Shown here piece by piece: positions 1 through 6,313 of a DNA stretch of 10,927 nt (the stretch's first letter is position 1; each line of letters starts with the position of its first letter). The position numbers were made by a program, and so were the translations under genes. Source of the stretch: an uncultured Bacteroidales bacterium (lineage in GTDB: Bacteria; Bacteroidota; Bacteroidia; Bacteroidales; Paludibacteraceae); the NCBI GenBank assembly GCA_946184195.1, contig CAMHEP010000041.1:1-10927 (forward strand), read 5' to 3'. The notes beneath the pieces are model-generated. The model was not told where the DNA came from, ran no database searches, and was given only the letters and a program-made list of their open reading frames with translations.

Positions 1-1
1 T

Positions 2-1555
2 ATAACAAATACGATTGCTTTGGATTGGGTCAATCAGGGCGCATTCCCCTATGCTGCTGCCACGTCGGGCGACATACGTTATAACGACCGGGGAGCTTAT
101 CGCCGGCTTGGTGTGATAACGGGACTGAAAGCAGTGCGTGAGGATTTACGGCAAGTCTTATCTATCATGGCTACTTACCAGTACCTAAACGACCACATGC
201 AGATGGATAACGACTATACCGCTCGTCCTATCTTTACGCTGGAGCAGCGGCAAGGTATGCACGCAGCGATGGCTGAGGGAATATGGAGGAGCAAGCGTCT
301 TAAACCATGGTATGATTGTCAAGTGGGTGCTTCCTTTTTCTTCAAACATAACGACAGCTCTGCGCCGGTTACATTTCTACGCGACGGTATTGATAATCTT
401 ATCCTCTCAAATGCCAACCGGGGTATACACAATGTTTTCCCCCATGACTCACTTGAGATAGAGAAACCTTATTTTGTCATTGCAAACGATTTCCGACGCT
501 TGAACATCGGGGCGGCGCTATACCATCAGAGTGAGTTTCGTCCCATCCCCAATCTCACCCTGCGATTGGGAGTGCGTTTGGACGTAGAGCATGCCGCGAT
601 GACTTACTCCTCGCATGCAGATATACACTATCGTTTCACCTTTGCTATGAAACAACCGAAATCCTTCACATCTGCCCTCAAGGGTAACATTGCACGTACA
701 TATGTTCAGTTACTACCGAGATTGACAGTGCAATATGATTTCCCTCGTCTGACAGTCTATGCCTATGCGTCAAAAGGTAGTAAGGCAGGAGGCTATAACA
801 CGCAAATATTCAGTACTATTGTTCAAAATCGTATGATGCGGGATTTAATGGCAGATCTGCATGTCTATATGGACGGAGTGGAGGATGAACGATATACCAG
901 GGCTGATATCACTCAGTATAAACCCGAGACTGCATGGACTATGGAAATAGGAACGCATTGGACGCCTGTCACGGGACTACGTATGTCTGCGGACGTTTTT
1001 TATGTGTCTATGCGTGACCAGCAGCTTACCGTTTTCCCTCAAGGTAAGACAACGGGACGCATGATGTCCAATGCTGCACGTTCTTTTTCGACAGGAGCTG
1101 AAGCAACTTTGTTTTATCGTTGGCAGTTCCAAATGTGGCAGGGGCAGTTGCGAGCCGCATACGGATTCACTGAGGCACGGTTTCGCTCTTTCCAAGATGG
1201 TGTCTACGACTATTCGGGTAATCGTATTCCTTATGTTCCAAGACATACCATGTTGGCGACTACGAGTGTCTCTTATAGGGTGGATAAGCCGTGGCTAAAA
1301 TCACTGACGCTTACTATTTCAACGGAGGGAAAAGGTTCTATCGCATGGACAGAAGCGAACAATAGGATACAATCTTTCTATGCACTCATGAACGCTTCGC
1401 TATCACTCATGTGGAACGATTGCAGCCTGATACTTTGGAGCAAGAATCTCACAGATACAAACTATGATGTCTTCTATTTTGTCTCTATGGATAACCCATT
1501 CTTGCAAAGAGGTAAACCGCGACAGTTTGGACTCACTTTTGCCTTGGATTTGTAG
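2..1555 (+). CDS. TonB-dependent outer-membrane receptor, C-terminal part (5' end outside window)
   Basis: The reading frame is open to the left edge, so the N-terminal plug domain and the start codon lie outside; about 517 residues of the beta-barrel remain. TonB-dependent receptors import siderophores, haem, cobalamin or glycans across the outer membrane using TonB-ExbBD energy. Signs seen are alternating amphipathic strands rich in Tyr, Phe and Arg; a barrel segment with YASKGSKAGGYNTQ; the typical YKPETAWTMEIGTHW strand; and a family-like C-terminal block, NLTDTNYDVFYF followed by QRGKPRQFGLTFALDL. It resembles the shorter iron-type receptors more than SusC, but the ligand cannot be told. 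The last residue is Leu, where outer-membrane barrels usually end in an aromatic residue. No SusD-like partner follows; the next gene is a tRNA with its own promoter, so this gene probably ends its transcription unit. Confidence 0.88.
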   Translation: MTNTIALDWVNQGAFPYAAATSGDIRYNDRGAYRRLGVITGLKAVREDLRQVLSIMATYQYLNDHMQMDNDYTARPIFTLEQRQGMHAAMAEGIWRSKRLKPWYDCQVGASFFFKHNDSSAPVTFLRDGIDNLILSNANRGIHNVFPHDSLEIEKPYFVIANDFRRLNIGAALYHQSEFRPIPNLTLRLGVRLDVEHAAMTYSSHADIHYRFTFAMKQPKSFTSALKGNIARTYVQLLPRLTVQYDFPRLTVYAYASKGSKAGGYNTQIFSTIVQNRMMRDLMADLHVYMDGVEDERYTRADITQYKPETAWTMEIGTHWTPVTGLRMSADVFYVSMRDQQLTVFPQGKTTGRMMSNAARSFSTGAEATLFYRWQFQMWQGQLRAAYGFTEARFRSFQDGVYDYSGNRIPYVPRHTMLATTSVSYRVDKPWLKSLTLTISTEGKGSIAWTEANNRIQSFYALMNASLSLMWNDCSLILWSKNLTDTNYDVFYFVSMDNPFLQRGKPRQFGLTFALDL

Positions 1556-1576
1556 AGAGGTGGTCTTTACAAGTGT

Positions 1577-1606
1577 AGAAAAATGGGCTTTTTCTTTATT
1601 TTTTTT
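1577..1606 (+). terminator. Possible weak intrinsic terminator after the TonB receptor
   Basis: A 7-bp stem, AGAAAAA (1577-1583) with TTTTTCT (1589-1595), encloses the loop TGGGC and runs into a T-rich tract to 1606. The stem is almost all A-T, so it is weak, but its place 22 nt after the receptor stop and before a new promoter fits termination. Confidence 0.4.
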
Positions 1607-1614
1607 CGAAATAA

Positions 1615-1646
1615 TTTGCATAGTTCAAAAAAAAGCAGTACCTTTG
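1615..1646 (+). promoter_or_regulatory. Bacteroidetes-type promoter for the tRNA-Lys unit
   Basis: The -33 element TTTG lies at 1615-1618 and the -7 element TACCTTTG at 1639-1646, a perfect match to TAnnTTTG with 20 nt between them, the spacing known for the Bacteroidetes primary sigma factor. The spacer contains a run of eight A. Transcription should begin near 1651-1654, exactly where the first inverted repeat of the leader starts. Nearly the same sequence recurs at 2529-2562 before fumarase. Confidence 0.85.
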
Positions 1647-1651
1647 CAGCC

Positions 1652-1815
1652 GCTTTTGAGAAATACCTCCATCGGATTAACCGAAAAACATTTCTCAAAA
1701 GCATCTCATCCGACAAAAGTAAAGTGGTTTGCCACTGCTTTTGGATGAGAGAGGAGAAAGTGCGAGGCGCCTAACTCGTAGAACGAGTTCTTCTATGCGA
1801 GCCACTTCCGACGAA
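1652..1815 (+). ncRNA. Structured RNA leader between promoter and tRNA-Lys
   Basis: This stretch has no credible protein gene but strong self-complementarity. Hairpin 1 is a perfect 13-bp inverted repeat, GCTTTTGAGAAAT (1652-1664) with its complement at 1690-1702, with a nested TCGG/CCGA stem (1672-1675, 1681-1684). Hairpin 2 pairs TCTCATCC (1704-1711) with GGATGAGA (1743-1750), then AAAAG (1715-1719) with CTTTT (1738-1742), then AGTGG (1723-1727) with CCACT (1732-1736) around a TTTG loop. Hairpin 3 is AACTCGT (1773-1779) with ACGAGTT (1783-1789). No U-tract follows any hairpin, so transcription probably reads on into the tRNA and the leader is removed by RNase P. It could be a processed small RNA, a regulatory leader, or the remains of a palindromic repeat element; the function is unknown. 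Pairings are read directly from the sequence; the RNA itself is inferred. Confidence 0.45.
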
Positions 1816-1888
1816 GTCTCCCTAGCTCAGTTGGTAGAGCAACTGACTCTTAATCAGTGGGTCGAGGGTTCGAGTCCCTCGGGGGACA
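1816..1888 (+). tRNA. tRNA-Lys (anticodon CTT)
   Basis: A complete 73-nt cloverleaf is visible. The acceptor stem is GTCTCCC (1816-1822) with GGGGGAC (1881-1887), including one U-G pair, and the discriminator is A1888. The D stem is GCTC/GAGC (1825-1828, 1837-1840). The anticodon stem ACTGA/TCAGT (1842-1846, 1854-1858) carries the loop CTCTTAA, giving anticodon CTT at 1849-1851, which reads AAG. The T stem is GAGGG/CCCTC (1864-1868, 1876-1880) with loop TTCGAGT. The 3' CCA is not encoded. It stands alone between its own promoter and terminator. Confidence 0.97.
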
Positions 1889-1889
1889 C

Positions 1890-1925
1890 AAGGAGCTGTA
1901 AATGTTTAGTTTACGGCTCCTTTTG
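1890..1925 (+). terminator. Intrinsic terminator of the tRNA-Lys unit
   Basis: A 13-bp stem, AAGGAGCTGTAAA (1890-1902) with TTTACGGCTCCTT (1910-1922), contains one G-U pair, closes a 7-nt loop and is followed by a short T run. It begins two bases after the tRNA 3' end, so it leaves a very short trailer. Confidence 0.85.
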
Positions 1926-1969
1926 TTGATGATGAAACAGAAATAATGAATTACAAAGGGATTATTTGC

Positions 1970-2005
1970 CATTATCCGTTCGTCATTATCCGTTCGTCAT
2001 TATCC
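1970..2005 (+). repeat. 14-bp tandem repeat in the dtd upstream region
   Basis: The unit CATTATCCGTTCGT occurs twice without mismatch (1970-1983, 1984-1997), followed by an 8-base partial third copy (1998-2005). It ends 16 nt before the dtd start codon, so copy-number change would alter the dtd leader. There is no clear ribosome binding site, as is common in this phylum. Confidence 0.85.
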
Positions 2006-2021
2006 ATGAGTTACCAATAAT

Positions 2022-2468
2022 ATGCGTGTTGTTGTTCAACGAGTCTCACGCGCCGAGGTGCGTATCGGAGGCAAGATCGTAGGTAAGATAGACAAGGGAT
2101 TTATGCTCTTGGTCGGAGTAACACATTCTGATACAGAGGCGGATGCTGACTATTTGGCATCCAAGGTATCACAGATGCGCGTCTTTGAGGATGAGGCAGG
2201 TAAGATGAACCGCGCTCTCGCAGAGGTGGACGGGGCTATCCTATCAATCTCACAGTTTACTCTTTATGCAGACTGCCGAAAGGGGAATCGTCCCTCCTTC
2301 ATTCATGCTGCGCGACCGGAACTGGCGCAGCCGATGTACGATTATTTCAATGAGGTGCTCCGCAATAGGTATGGGCTAAGGGTCGAAACAGGGTGTTTCG
2401 GTGCCGACATGCAGGTTGACCTTATTAATGATGGACCCGTAACCATATTGCTTGACTCCTCACGCTAA
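2022..2468 (+). CDS. dtd: D-aminoacyl-tRNA deacylase (DTD)
   Basis: This protein hydrolyses D-amino acids such as D-Tyr from mischarged tRNA, and glycine from tRNA-Ala, in the cytoplasm, and so guards against D-residues entering translation. The 148-residue length is normal for the single-domain family. It starts MRVVVQRVSRAEV, has the active-site block SQFTLYAD (77-84) followed by KGNRPSF, and carries the C-terminal NDGPVT with the Gly-cisPro motif (138-139) that rejects L-aminoacyl substrates. The ATG at 2022 gives exactly the family N-terminus. The tRNA terminator upstream and the fumarase promoter downstream suggest it is transcribed alone, but I find no convincing promoter in the 96-nt gap. 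The proximity to a tRNA gene is thematically neat but may be chance. Confidence 0.95.
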   Translation: MRVVVQRVSRAEVRIGGKIVGKIDKGFMLLVGVTHSDTEADADYLASKVSQMRVFEDEAGKMNRALAEVDGAILSISQFTLYADCRKGNRPSFIHAARPELAQPMYDYFNEVLRNRYGLRVETGCFGADMQVDLINDGPVTILLDSSR

Positions 2469-2528
2469 TCGACATGTAGGAAACGATTGTCATTTTGTCA
2501 TGTTTTTTTATGCAAAACATATTTTTAC

Positions 2529-2559
2529 TTGCATATCTCAAAAAAAAGTTGTATCTTTG
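2529..2559 (+). promoter_or_regulatory. Bacteroidetes-type promoter for the fumarase operon
   Basis: The -33 TTG lies at 2529-2531 and the -7 element TATCTTTG at 2552-2559, 20 nt apart, with eight A in the spacer. Transcription should start near 2564-2567, about 30 nt before the fumarase ATG at 2595. The -33 element is also the right arm of a 7-bp inverted repeat, TATGCAA (2509-2515) with TTGCATA (2529-2535), which could be an operator. Confidence 0.85.
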
Positions 2560-2594
2560 CAGGCTATTTTACTTGTAATAAACAAAAATACAAT

Positions 2595-4247
2595 ATGGAA
2601 TTTAAATACGAACCGATGTTTCAACTCGGAAAAGACGAAACCGAGTATTATCTGCTGACTAAAGACCATGTATCGGTCGGTGAGTTTGAGGGTATGCCTA
2701 TTCTTAAGGTGGAGCCGGAGGCATTAACAAAAATGGCGAACGCTGCTTTTCGTGACGTGAGTTTCCTGCTGCGTCGCAGCCATAACGAGCAGGTGGCTAA
2801 AATCTTGCGCGATCCCGAGGCTTCTGCCAACGATAAGTATGTGGCTCTCACTTTCTTACGTAACGCTGAGGTCGCTGCGAAAGGCAAACTGCCGCTGTGT
2901 CAAGACACAGGTACGGCGATTATTCACGCTGAAAAAGGACAACAGGTCTGGACCGTTGGAGCCGGCAAACAGGTCAGCGATGAAGAGGCTCTGAGTCATG
3001 GTGTGTTCAAGACTTACACGGAGGAAAACCTGCGCTATAGTCAGAATGCACCGCTCACTATGTACGATGAGGTGAATACTAAATGCAACTTGCCCGCTCA
3101 GATTGACATTGAGGCTACAGAGGGTATGGAATATCGATTCCTTTGCGTCACTAAGGGAGGGGGCTCGGCTAACAAGACCTACCTCTATCAGGAGACCAAG
3201 GCTCGCATACAAAACGAGGGAACTCTAATTCCCTTCCTCGTGGAGAAAATGAAATCGCTCGGAACTGCTGCCTGCCCGCCTTATCACATCGCCATCGTGA
3301 TAGGAGGTACTAGCGCTGAGAAGAACCTTCTCACGGTCAAGTTGGCTTCAACGCACTACTATGATTCGTTGCCTACTACCGGAAGTCAGGGAGGACGCGC
3401 TTTCAGGGACGTGGAACTCGAGAAAAGGTTGCTCCAAGAGGCATACAAGATTGGACTCGGTGCTCAGTTTGGCGGTAAATACATGGCACACGATGTGCGT
3501 GTCGTTCGTCTGCCTCGTCATGGTGCCAGTTGTCCTATCGGATTAGGAGTCAGCTGCTCCGCTGACCGAAATATTAAGTGCAAAATCAATAAGGATGGTA
3601 TATGGATTGAGAAAATGGATACCAACCCTGGTAGCCTTATCCCCGAGGAACTACGTCAGGCGGGAGAAGGTGATGCAGTACGTATTGACCTCAATCAGCC
3701 AATGGCGGATGTCTGCAAAATACTGACTAAATATCCTATTGGTACCCGTCTCAGTCTCAATGGCACCATCATTGTCGGACGGGATATAGCACACGCTAAA
3801 ATCAAAGCTCGTTTGGATGCAGGCGAAGAAATGCCCGACTACTTCAAGAAACATCCTATCTACTATGCCGGACCGGCTAAGACACCCGAAGGCATGGCAT
3901 GTGGTTCGATGGGACCTACCACAGCCGGACGTATGGACCCCTATGTGGACGAATTCCAGGACCACGGAGGATCATTGATTATGCTCGCTAAAGGTAACCG
4001 CTCGCTTGATGTGACGGAGGCTTGCAAGAAACATGGCGGATTCTATCTCGGGAGCATTGGTGGACCGGCTGCCATACTCGCTCAGAATAATATCAAGAGT
4101 ATCGAGTGTGTGGAGTATCCGGAACTTGGTATGGAAGCTATTTGGAAAATACGGGTAGAAGATTTTCCCGCTTTCATCCTTGTGGATGACAAGGGTAATG
4201 ATTTCTTCAAACAACTCAAACCCTGCACAGGATGTACTATCTTGTAA
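2595..4247 (+). CDS. fumA: Fumarate hydratase, class I (oxygen-sensitive 4Fe-4S enzyme)
   Basis: It interconverts fumarate and malate in the cytoplasm. In fermenting Bacteroidales it sits in the oxaloacetate-to-succinate branch that feeds fumarate reductase. The protein has 550 residues, the usual length for the fused alpha-beta class I form. The 4Fe-4S ligands are probably Cys102 (in LCQDTGT), Cys227 (in TAACPPYH) and Cys321 (in GVSCSADRN); the 94-residue spacing of the last two matches the E. coli and Leishmania enzymes. Also seen are IGGTSAEKNLLTVKLAS (236-252) and, in the C-terminal beta part, GPTTAGRMDPY (440-450) and KGNRSLDVTEACKKHGGFY. An in-frame ATG at 2487 would add 36 residues, but the promoter lies inside that stretch and the added peptide does not look like the family, so 2595 is preferred. 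FumA and FumB cannot be told apart by sequence; the symbol stands for the class. It heads the six-gene run. Confidence 0.95.
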   Translation: MEFKYEPMFQLGKDETEYYLLTKDHVSVGEFEGMPILKVEPEALTKMANAAFRDVSFLLRRSHNEQVAKILRDPEASANDKYVALTFLRNAEVAAKGKLPLCQDTGTAIIHAEKGQQVWTVGAGKQVSDEEALSHGVFKTYTEENLRYSQNAPLTMYDEVNTKCNLPAQIDIEATEGMEYRFLCVTKGGGSANKTYLYQETKARIQNEGTLIPFLVEKMKSLGTAACPPYHIAIVIGGTSAEKNLLTVKLASTHYYDSLPTTGSQGGRAFRDVELEKRLLQEAYKIGLGAQFGGKYMAHDVRVVRLPRHGASCPIGLGVSCSADRNIKCKINKDGIWIEKMDTNPGSLIPEELRQAGEGDAVRIDLNQPMADVCKILTKYPIGTRLSLNGTIIVGRDIAHAKIKARLDAGEEMPDYFKKHPIYYAGPAKTPEGMACGSMGPTTAGRMDPYVDEFQDHGGSLIMLAKGNRSLDVTEACKKHGGFYLGSIGGPAAILAQNNIKSIECVEYPELGMEAIWKIRVEDFPAFILVDDKGNDFFKQLKPCTGCTIL

Positions 4248-4291
4248 ATGGGAAATGGCCAAATCGTACATTCGTCCTTCGTACATAAACA

Positions 4292-5131
4292 ATGACGCCA
4301 AACAATCAAGATAGTTTTTGGAAACGGTTGAGTTACAAATACCGTTTCAGTATCATGAACGAGGATACGCTCATGGAGTCTTGGCATGTTCGTCTTAGCC
4401 GAATGGGAGCATTCGTCATCTTGGTATTGCTTTTTGTGTTGACATTGGGTATTTTCTCTGCTTTGATAATCTTCACACCGATACGGAACGTATTACCTGG
4501 ATATAACGAGAGTATACGCCGCCAACTGGTGGATGAATCGATGAAACTGGATAGCATAGGCACATCGATAGAGCTGCAACGACAATACCTGAATATCATT
4601 CGTGACGTGGTGGCAGGTACAGTCAGTACGGACACCGTACAGACGTTGGACTCGTTGGAGATAGTGATGCGCCGCGAACAGCTTATGCAGGCTAAAAACG
4701 ACGTGACTGCAGATTTCGTTGCACAGTATGAGGCGAAGGAGAAGGATAACATGGTGATTTTCGATGTCGCCACTGCACAACCTGCTAACACGTTCTTCTG
4801 CCCTGTTAAAGGAGATGTCGTTCAAGGGTACGACCCTCGGCAAGGACGTCATGGTGTGAACATAGCGGTGAATGGCAGGCAGACAGTGACCTCTATTCTC
4901 GCGGGGACCATCATCATGACTAATTATGAGATAGACAATACCTATACGATGGTTATTCAGCATGGTCGTTACCTCAGTGTGTATCGGCATTTGCAGTCGG
5001 TGATGAAACAGGTTGGAACCGTGTTGGAAGCGGGTGACGCTGTGGCTGTCGTTGCCGCGCCCATGCACCTGGAGTTTGAACTTTGGCAGAATGGTAGTAG
5101 TATTGACCCCGAAGAAGTGGTGGTCTTTTAG
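4292..5131 (+). CDS. LytM/M23-like membrane-anchored protein, probably catalytically inactive
   Basis: The 279-residue protein has a short cytoplasmic N-terminus (FWKRLSYKYRF, NEDTLMESW, as in Bacteroidetes M23 proteins), one membrane segment (about 38-62), a helical, probably coiled-coil stretch (about 75-150) and a periplasmic LytM fold (about 165-279). Active M23 peptidases cut peptidoglycan cross-links and bind zinc through HxxxD and HxH. Here the first motif is GRHGVNIAV (H187, N190): one residue is missing and Asp is replaced by Asn. The last motif is MHLEFELW (259-261) where HLHFE is expected, so the metal-binding His is Glu. QHGRYLSVYRHL (H224, H233) is kept. The pattern resembles EnvC and NlpD, inactive LytM proteins that activate amidases, so a regulatory role in cell-wall cleavage is inferred. 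It starts 44 nt after fumarase and ends 12 nt before dxr. Confidence 0.8.
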   Translation: MTPNNQDSFWKRLSYKYRFSIMNEDTLMESWHVRLSRMGAFVILVLLFVLTLGIFSALIIFTPIRNVLPGYNESIRRQLVDESMKLDSIGTSIELQRQYLNIIRDVVAGTVSTDTVQTLDSLEIVMRREQLMQAKNDVTADFVAQYEAKEKDNMVIFDVATAQPANTFFCPVKGDVVQGYDPRQGRHGVNIAVNGRQTVTSILAGTIIMTNYEIDNTYTMVIQHGRYLSVYRHLQSVMKQVGTVLEAGDAVAVVAAPMHLEFELWQNGSSIDPEEVVVF

Positions 5132-5143
5132 TATGTTAGGCGA

Positions 5144-6313
5144 ATGATTGGTCAACCAAAACAAATAGTCATACTTGGCTCTACGGGCTCTATTGGCACG
5201 CAGACACTCGATATAGTTCGGGCGAATCCTGAACGATTTAGCGTGTATGCTCTCTGTGCTTTCCGCTCAATCGACTTGCTTATTCGTCAGGCTCTTGAGT
5301 TTCATCCCGCGGCAGTGTGCATAGCCGACGAGACACTCTATGAGCCGTTGAGGGATGCACTTTGTAATACCGACATAAAGGTGTGGGCAGGTGCTGATGC
5401 TATTGCCGATATAGTCACCTTCCCAAGTGTAGATGTCGTCGTGGCTGCCATGGTTGGATATGCGGGTCTGCGACCCACGATGGCTGCCCTTAGTGCGGGT
5501 AAGACCATCGCTTTGGCGAACAAGGAGACTTTAGTCGTGGCGGGCGAACTTATTGAGGCGCTGAGTCGGGAACATCATGCTCCCATACTGCCGGTCGACA
5601 GCGAGCATAGCGCTATCTTCCAATCGCTTGCCGGTGAACAACACAACGAGATTGAGAAGATTCTGCTTACCGCCTCGGGGGGACCGTTTCTCAATCATAC
5701 GCAGGAGCAAATGGCTAAAGTGACGGCTGCCGATGCACTGAAACATCCTAATTGGGACATGGGAGCTAAGATAACTATAGACTCTGCTTCGATGATGAAC
5801 AAAGGTTTTGAGGTCATTGAGGCTAAATGGCTTTTTGGTGTGCCCGTGGAGAAAATTCAGGTACTGGTTCATCCGCAATCAGTCGTGCATTCGGCAGTGC
5901 AGTTCCGTGACGGAGCCGTTAAAGCACAACTCGGTGCTCCGGATATGCATGTACCTATTCAATATGCCCTTACTTATCCGGAGCGTATATATGGCGACTT
6001 CCCTCGCTTGGATCTCTTCAAGGTGAAAAATCTGCAATTTATCGAACCCGATCTCAAGCGCTTCCCTAACTTAGGACTTGCCTACGAGGCAACACATCGG
6101 GGAGGAAATATCCCTTGTGTTCTCAATGCCGCAAATGAGGTGGCTAACCTCGCTTTCAGGGAAGGACGTTGCGCTTTCCTTGAGATGTCGGATATCATTG
6201 CTGGCACGATGGAGAAAGTAGCCTTTATCGCCAAACCAACCTACGAGGACTATGTTAACACGGACGCTGAAGCGCGTCGGATAGCACAACAAATGATAAC
6301 TGTAAATCGATGA
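5144..6313 (+). CDS. dxr: 1-deoxy-D-xylulose 5-phosphate reductoisomerase
   Basis: It catalyses the NADPH-dependent conversion of DXP to 2-C-methyl-D-erythritol 4-phosphate, the first committed step of the MEP pathway, supplying isoprenoids for undecaprenyl phosphate and menaquinone. The 389 residues are of normal length. The nucleotide-binding loop GSTGSIG is at 12-18, and ALANKETLVVAGE is at 123-135. The metal ligands are Asp152 and Glu154 (in PVDSEHSAIFQS) and Glu223 (in MMNKGFEVIEAKW), with Asn219 and Lys220 beside the substrate. His201 and Trp204 of HPNWDMG form the flexible active-site loop, and His249 lies in SVVHS. This is the fosmidomycin target. The stop codon overlaps the rseP start by four bases (ATGA), which points to translational coupling. 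In E. coli uppS and cdsA lie between dxr and rseP; here they are absent and the two genes abut. Confidence 0.97.
   Translation: MIGQPKQIVILGSTGSIGTQTLDIVRANPERFSVYALCAFRSIDLLIRQALEFHPAAVCIADETLYEPLRDALCNTDIKVWAGADAIADIVTFPSVDVVVAAMVGYAGLRPTMAALSAGKTIALANKETLVVAGELIEALSREHHAPILPVDSEHSAIFQSLAGEQHNEIEKILLTASGGPFLNHTQEQMAKVTAADALKHPNWDMGAKITIDSASMMNKGFEVIEAKWLFGVPVEKIQVLVHPQSVVHSAVQFRDGAVKAQLGAPDMHVPIQYALTYPERIYGDFPRLDLFKVKNLQFIEPDLKRFPNLGLAYEATHRGGNIPCVLNAANEVANLAFREGRCAFLEMSDIIAGTMEKVAFIAKPTYEDYVNTDAEARRIAQQMITVNR

Noticed and set aside
1464..1929. Short open frames over the tRNA leader and tRNA (for example 1464-1748, 1583-1774, 1729-1929)
   Set aside because: They run through the TonB receptor end, the promoter, hairpins or the tRNA itself, have low-complexity peptides and no family resemblance.
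1961..1968. ATTATTTG as a -7 element for dtd
   Set aside because: The first two bases do not fit TAnnTTTG and no -33 element is evident.
2472..2509. Possible terminator after dtd (ACATG/CATGT followed by a T run)
   Set aside because: The stem is only 5 bp with a 22-nt loop, so it is too weak to support.
2487..2594. N-terminal extension of fumarase from the ATG at 2487 (36 extra residues)
   Set aside because: The -33 and -7 promoter elements lie inside this stretch, the predicted transcript starts after it, and the extra residues do not resemble class I fumarases.
4493..5164. Long open frame of 223 codons on the minus strand opposite the LytM gene
   Set aside because: Its peptide has no recognisable family or domain and it is antisense to a well-supported gene in a tight operon.
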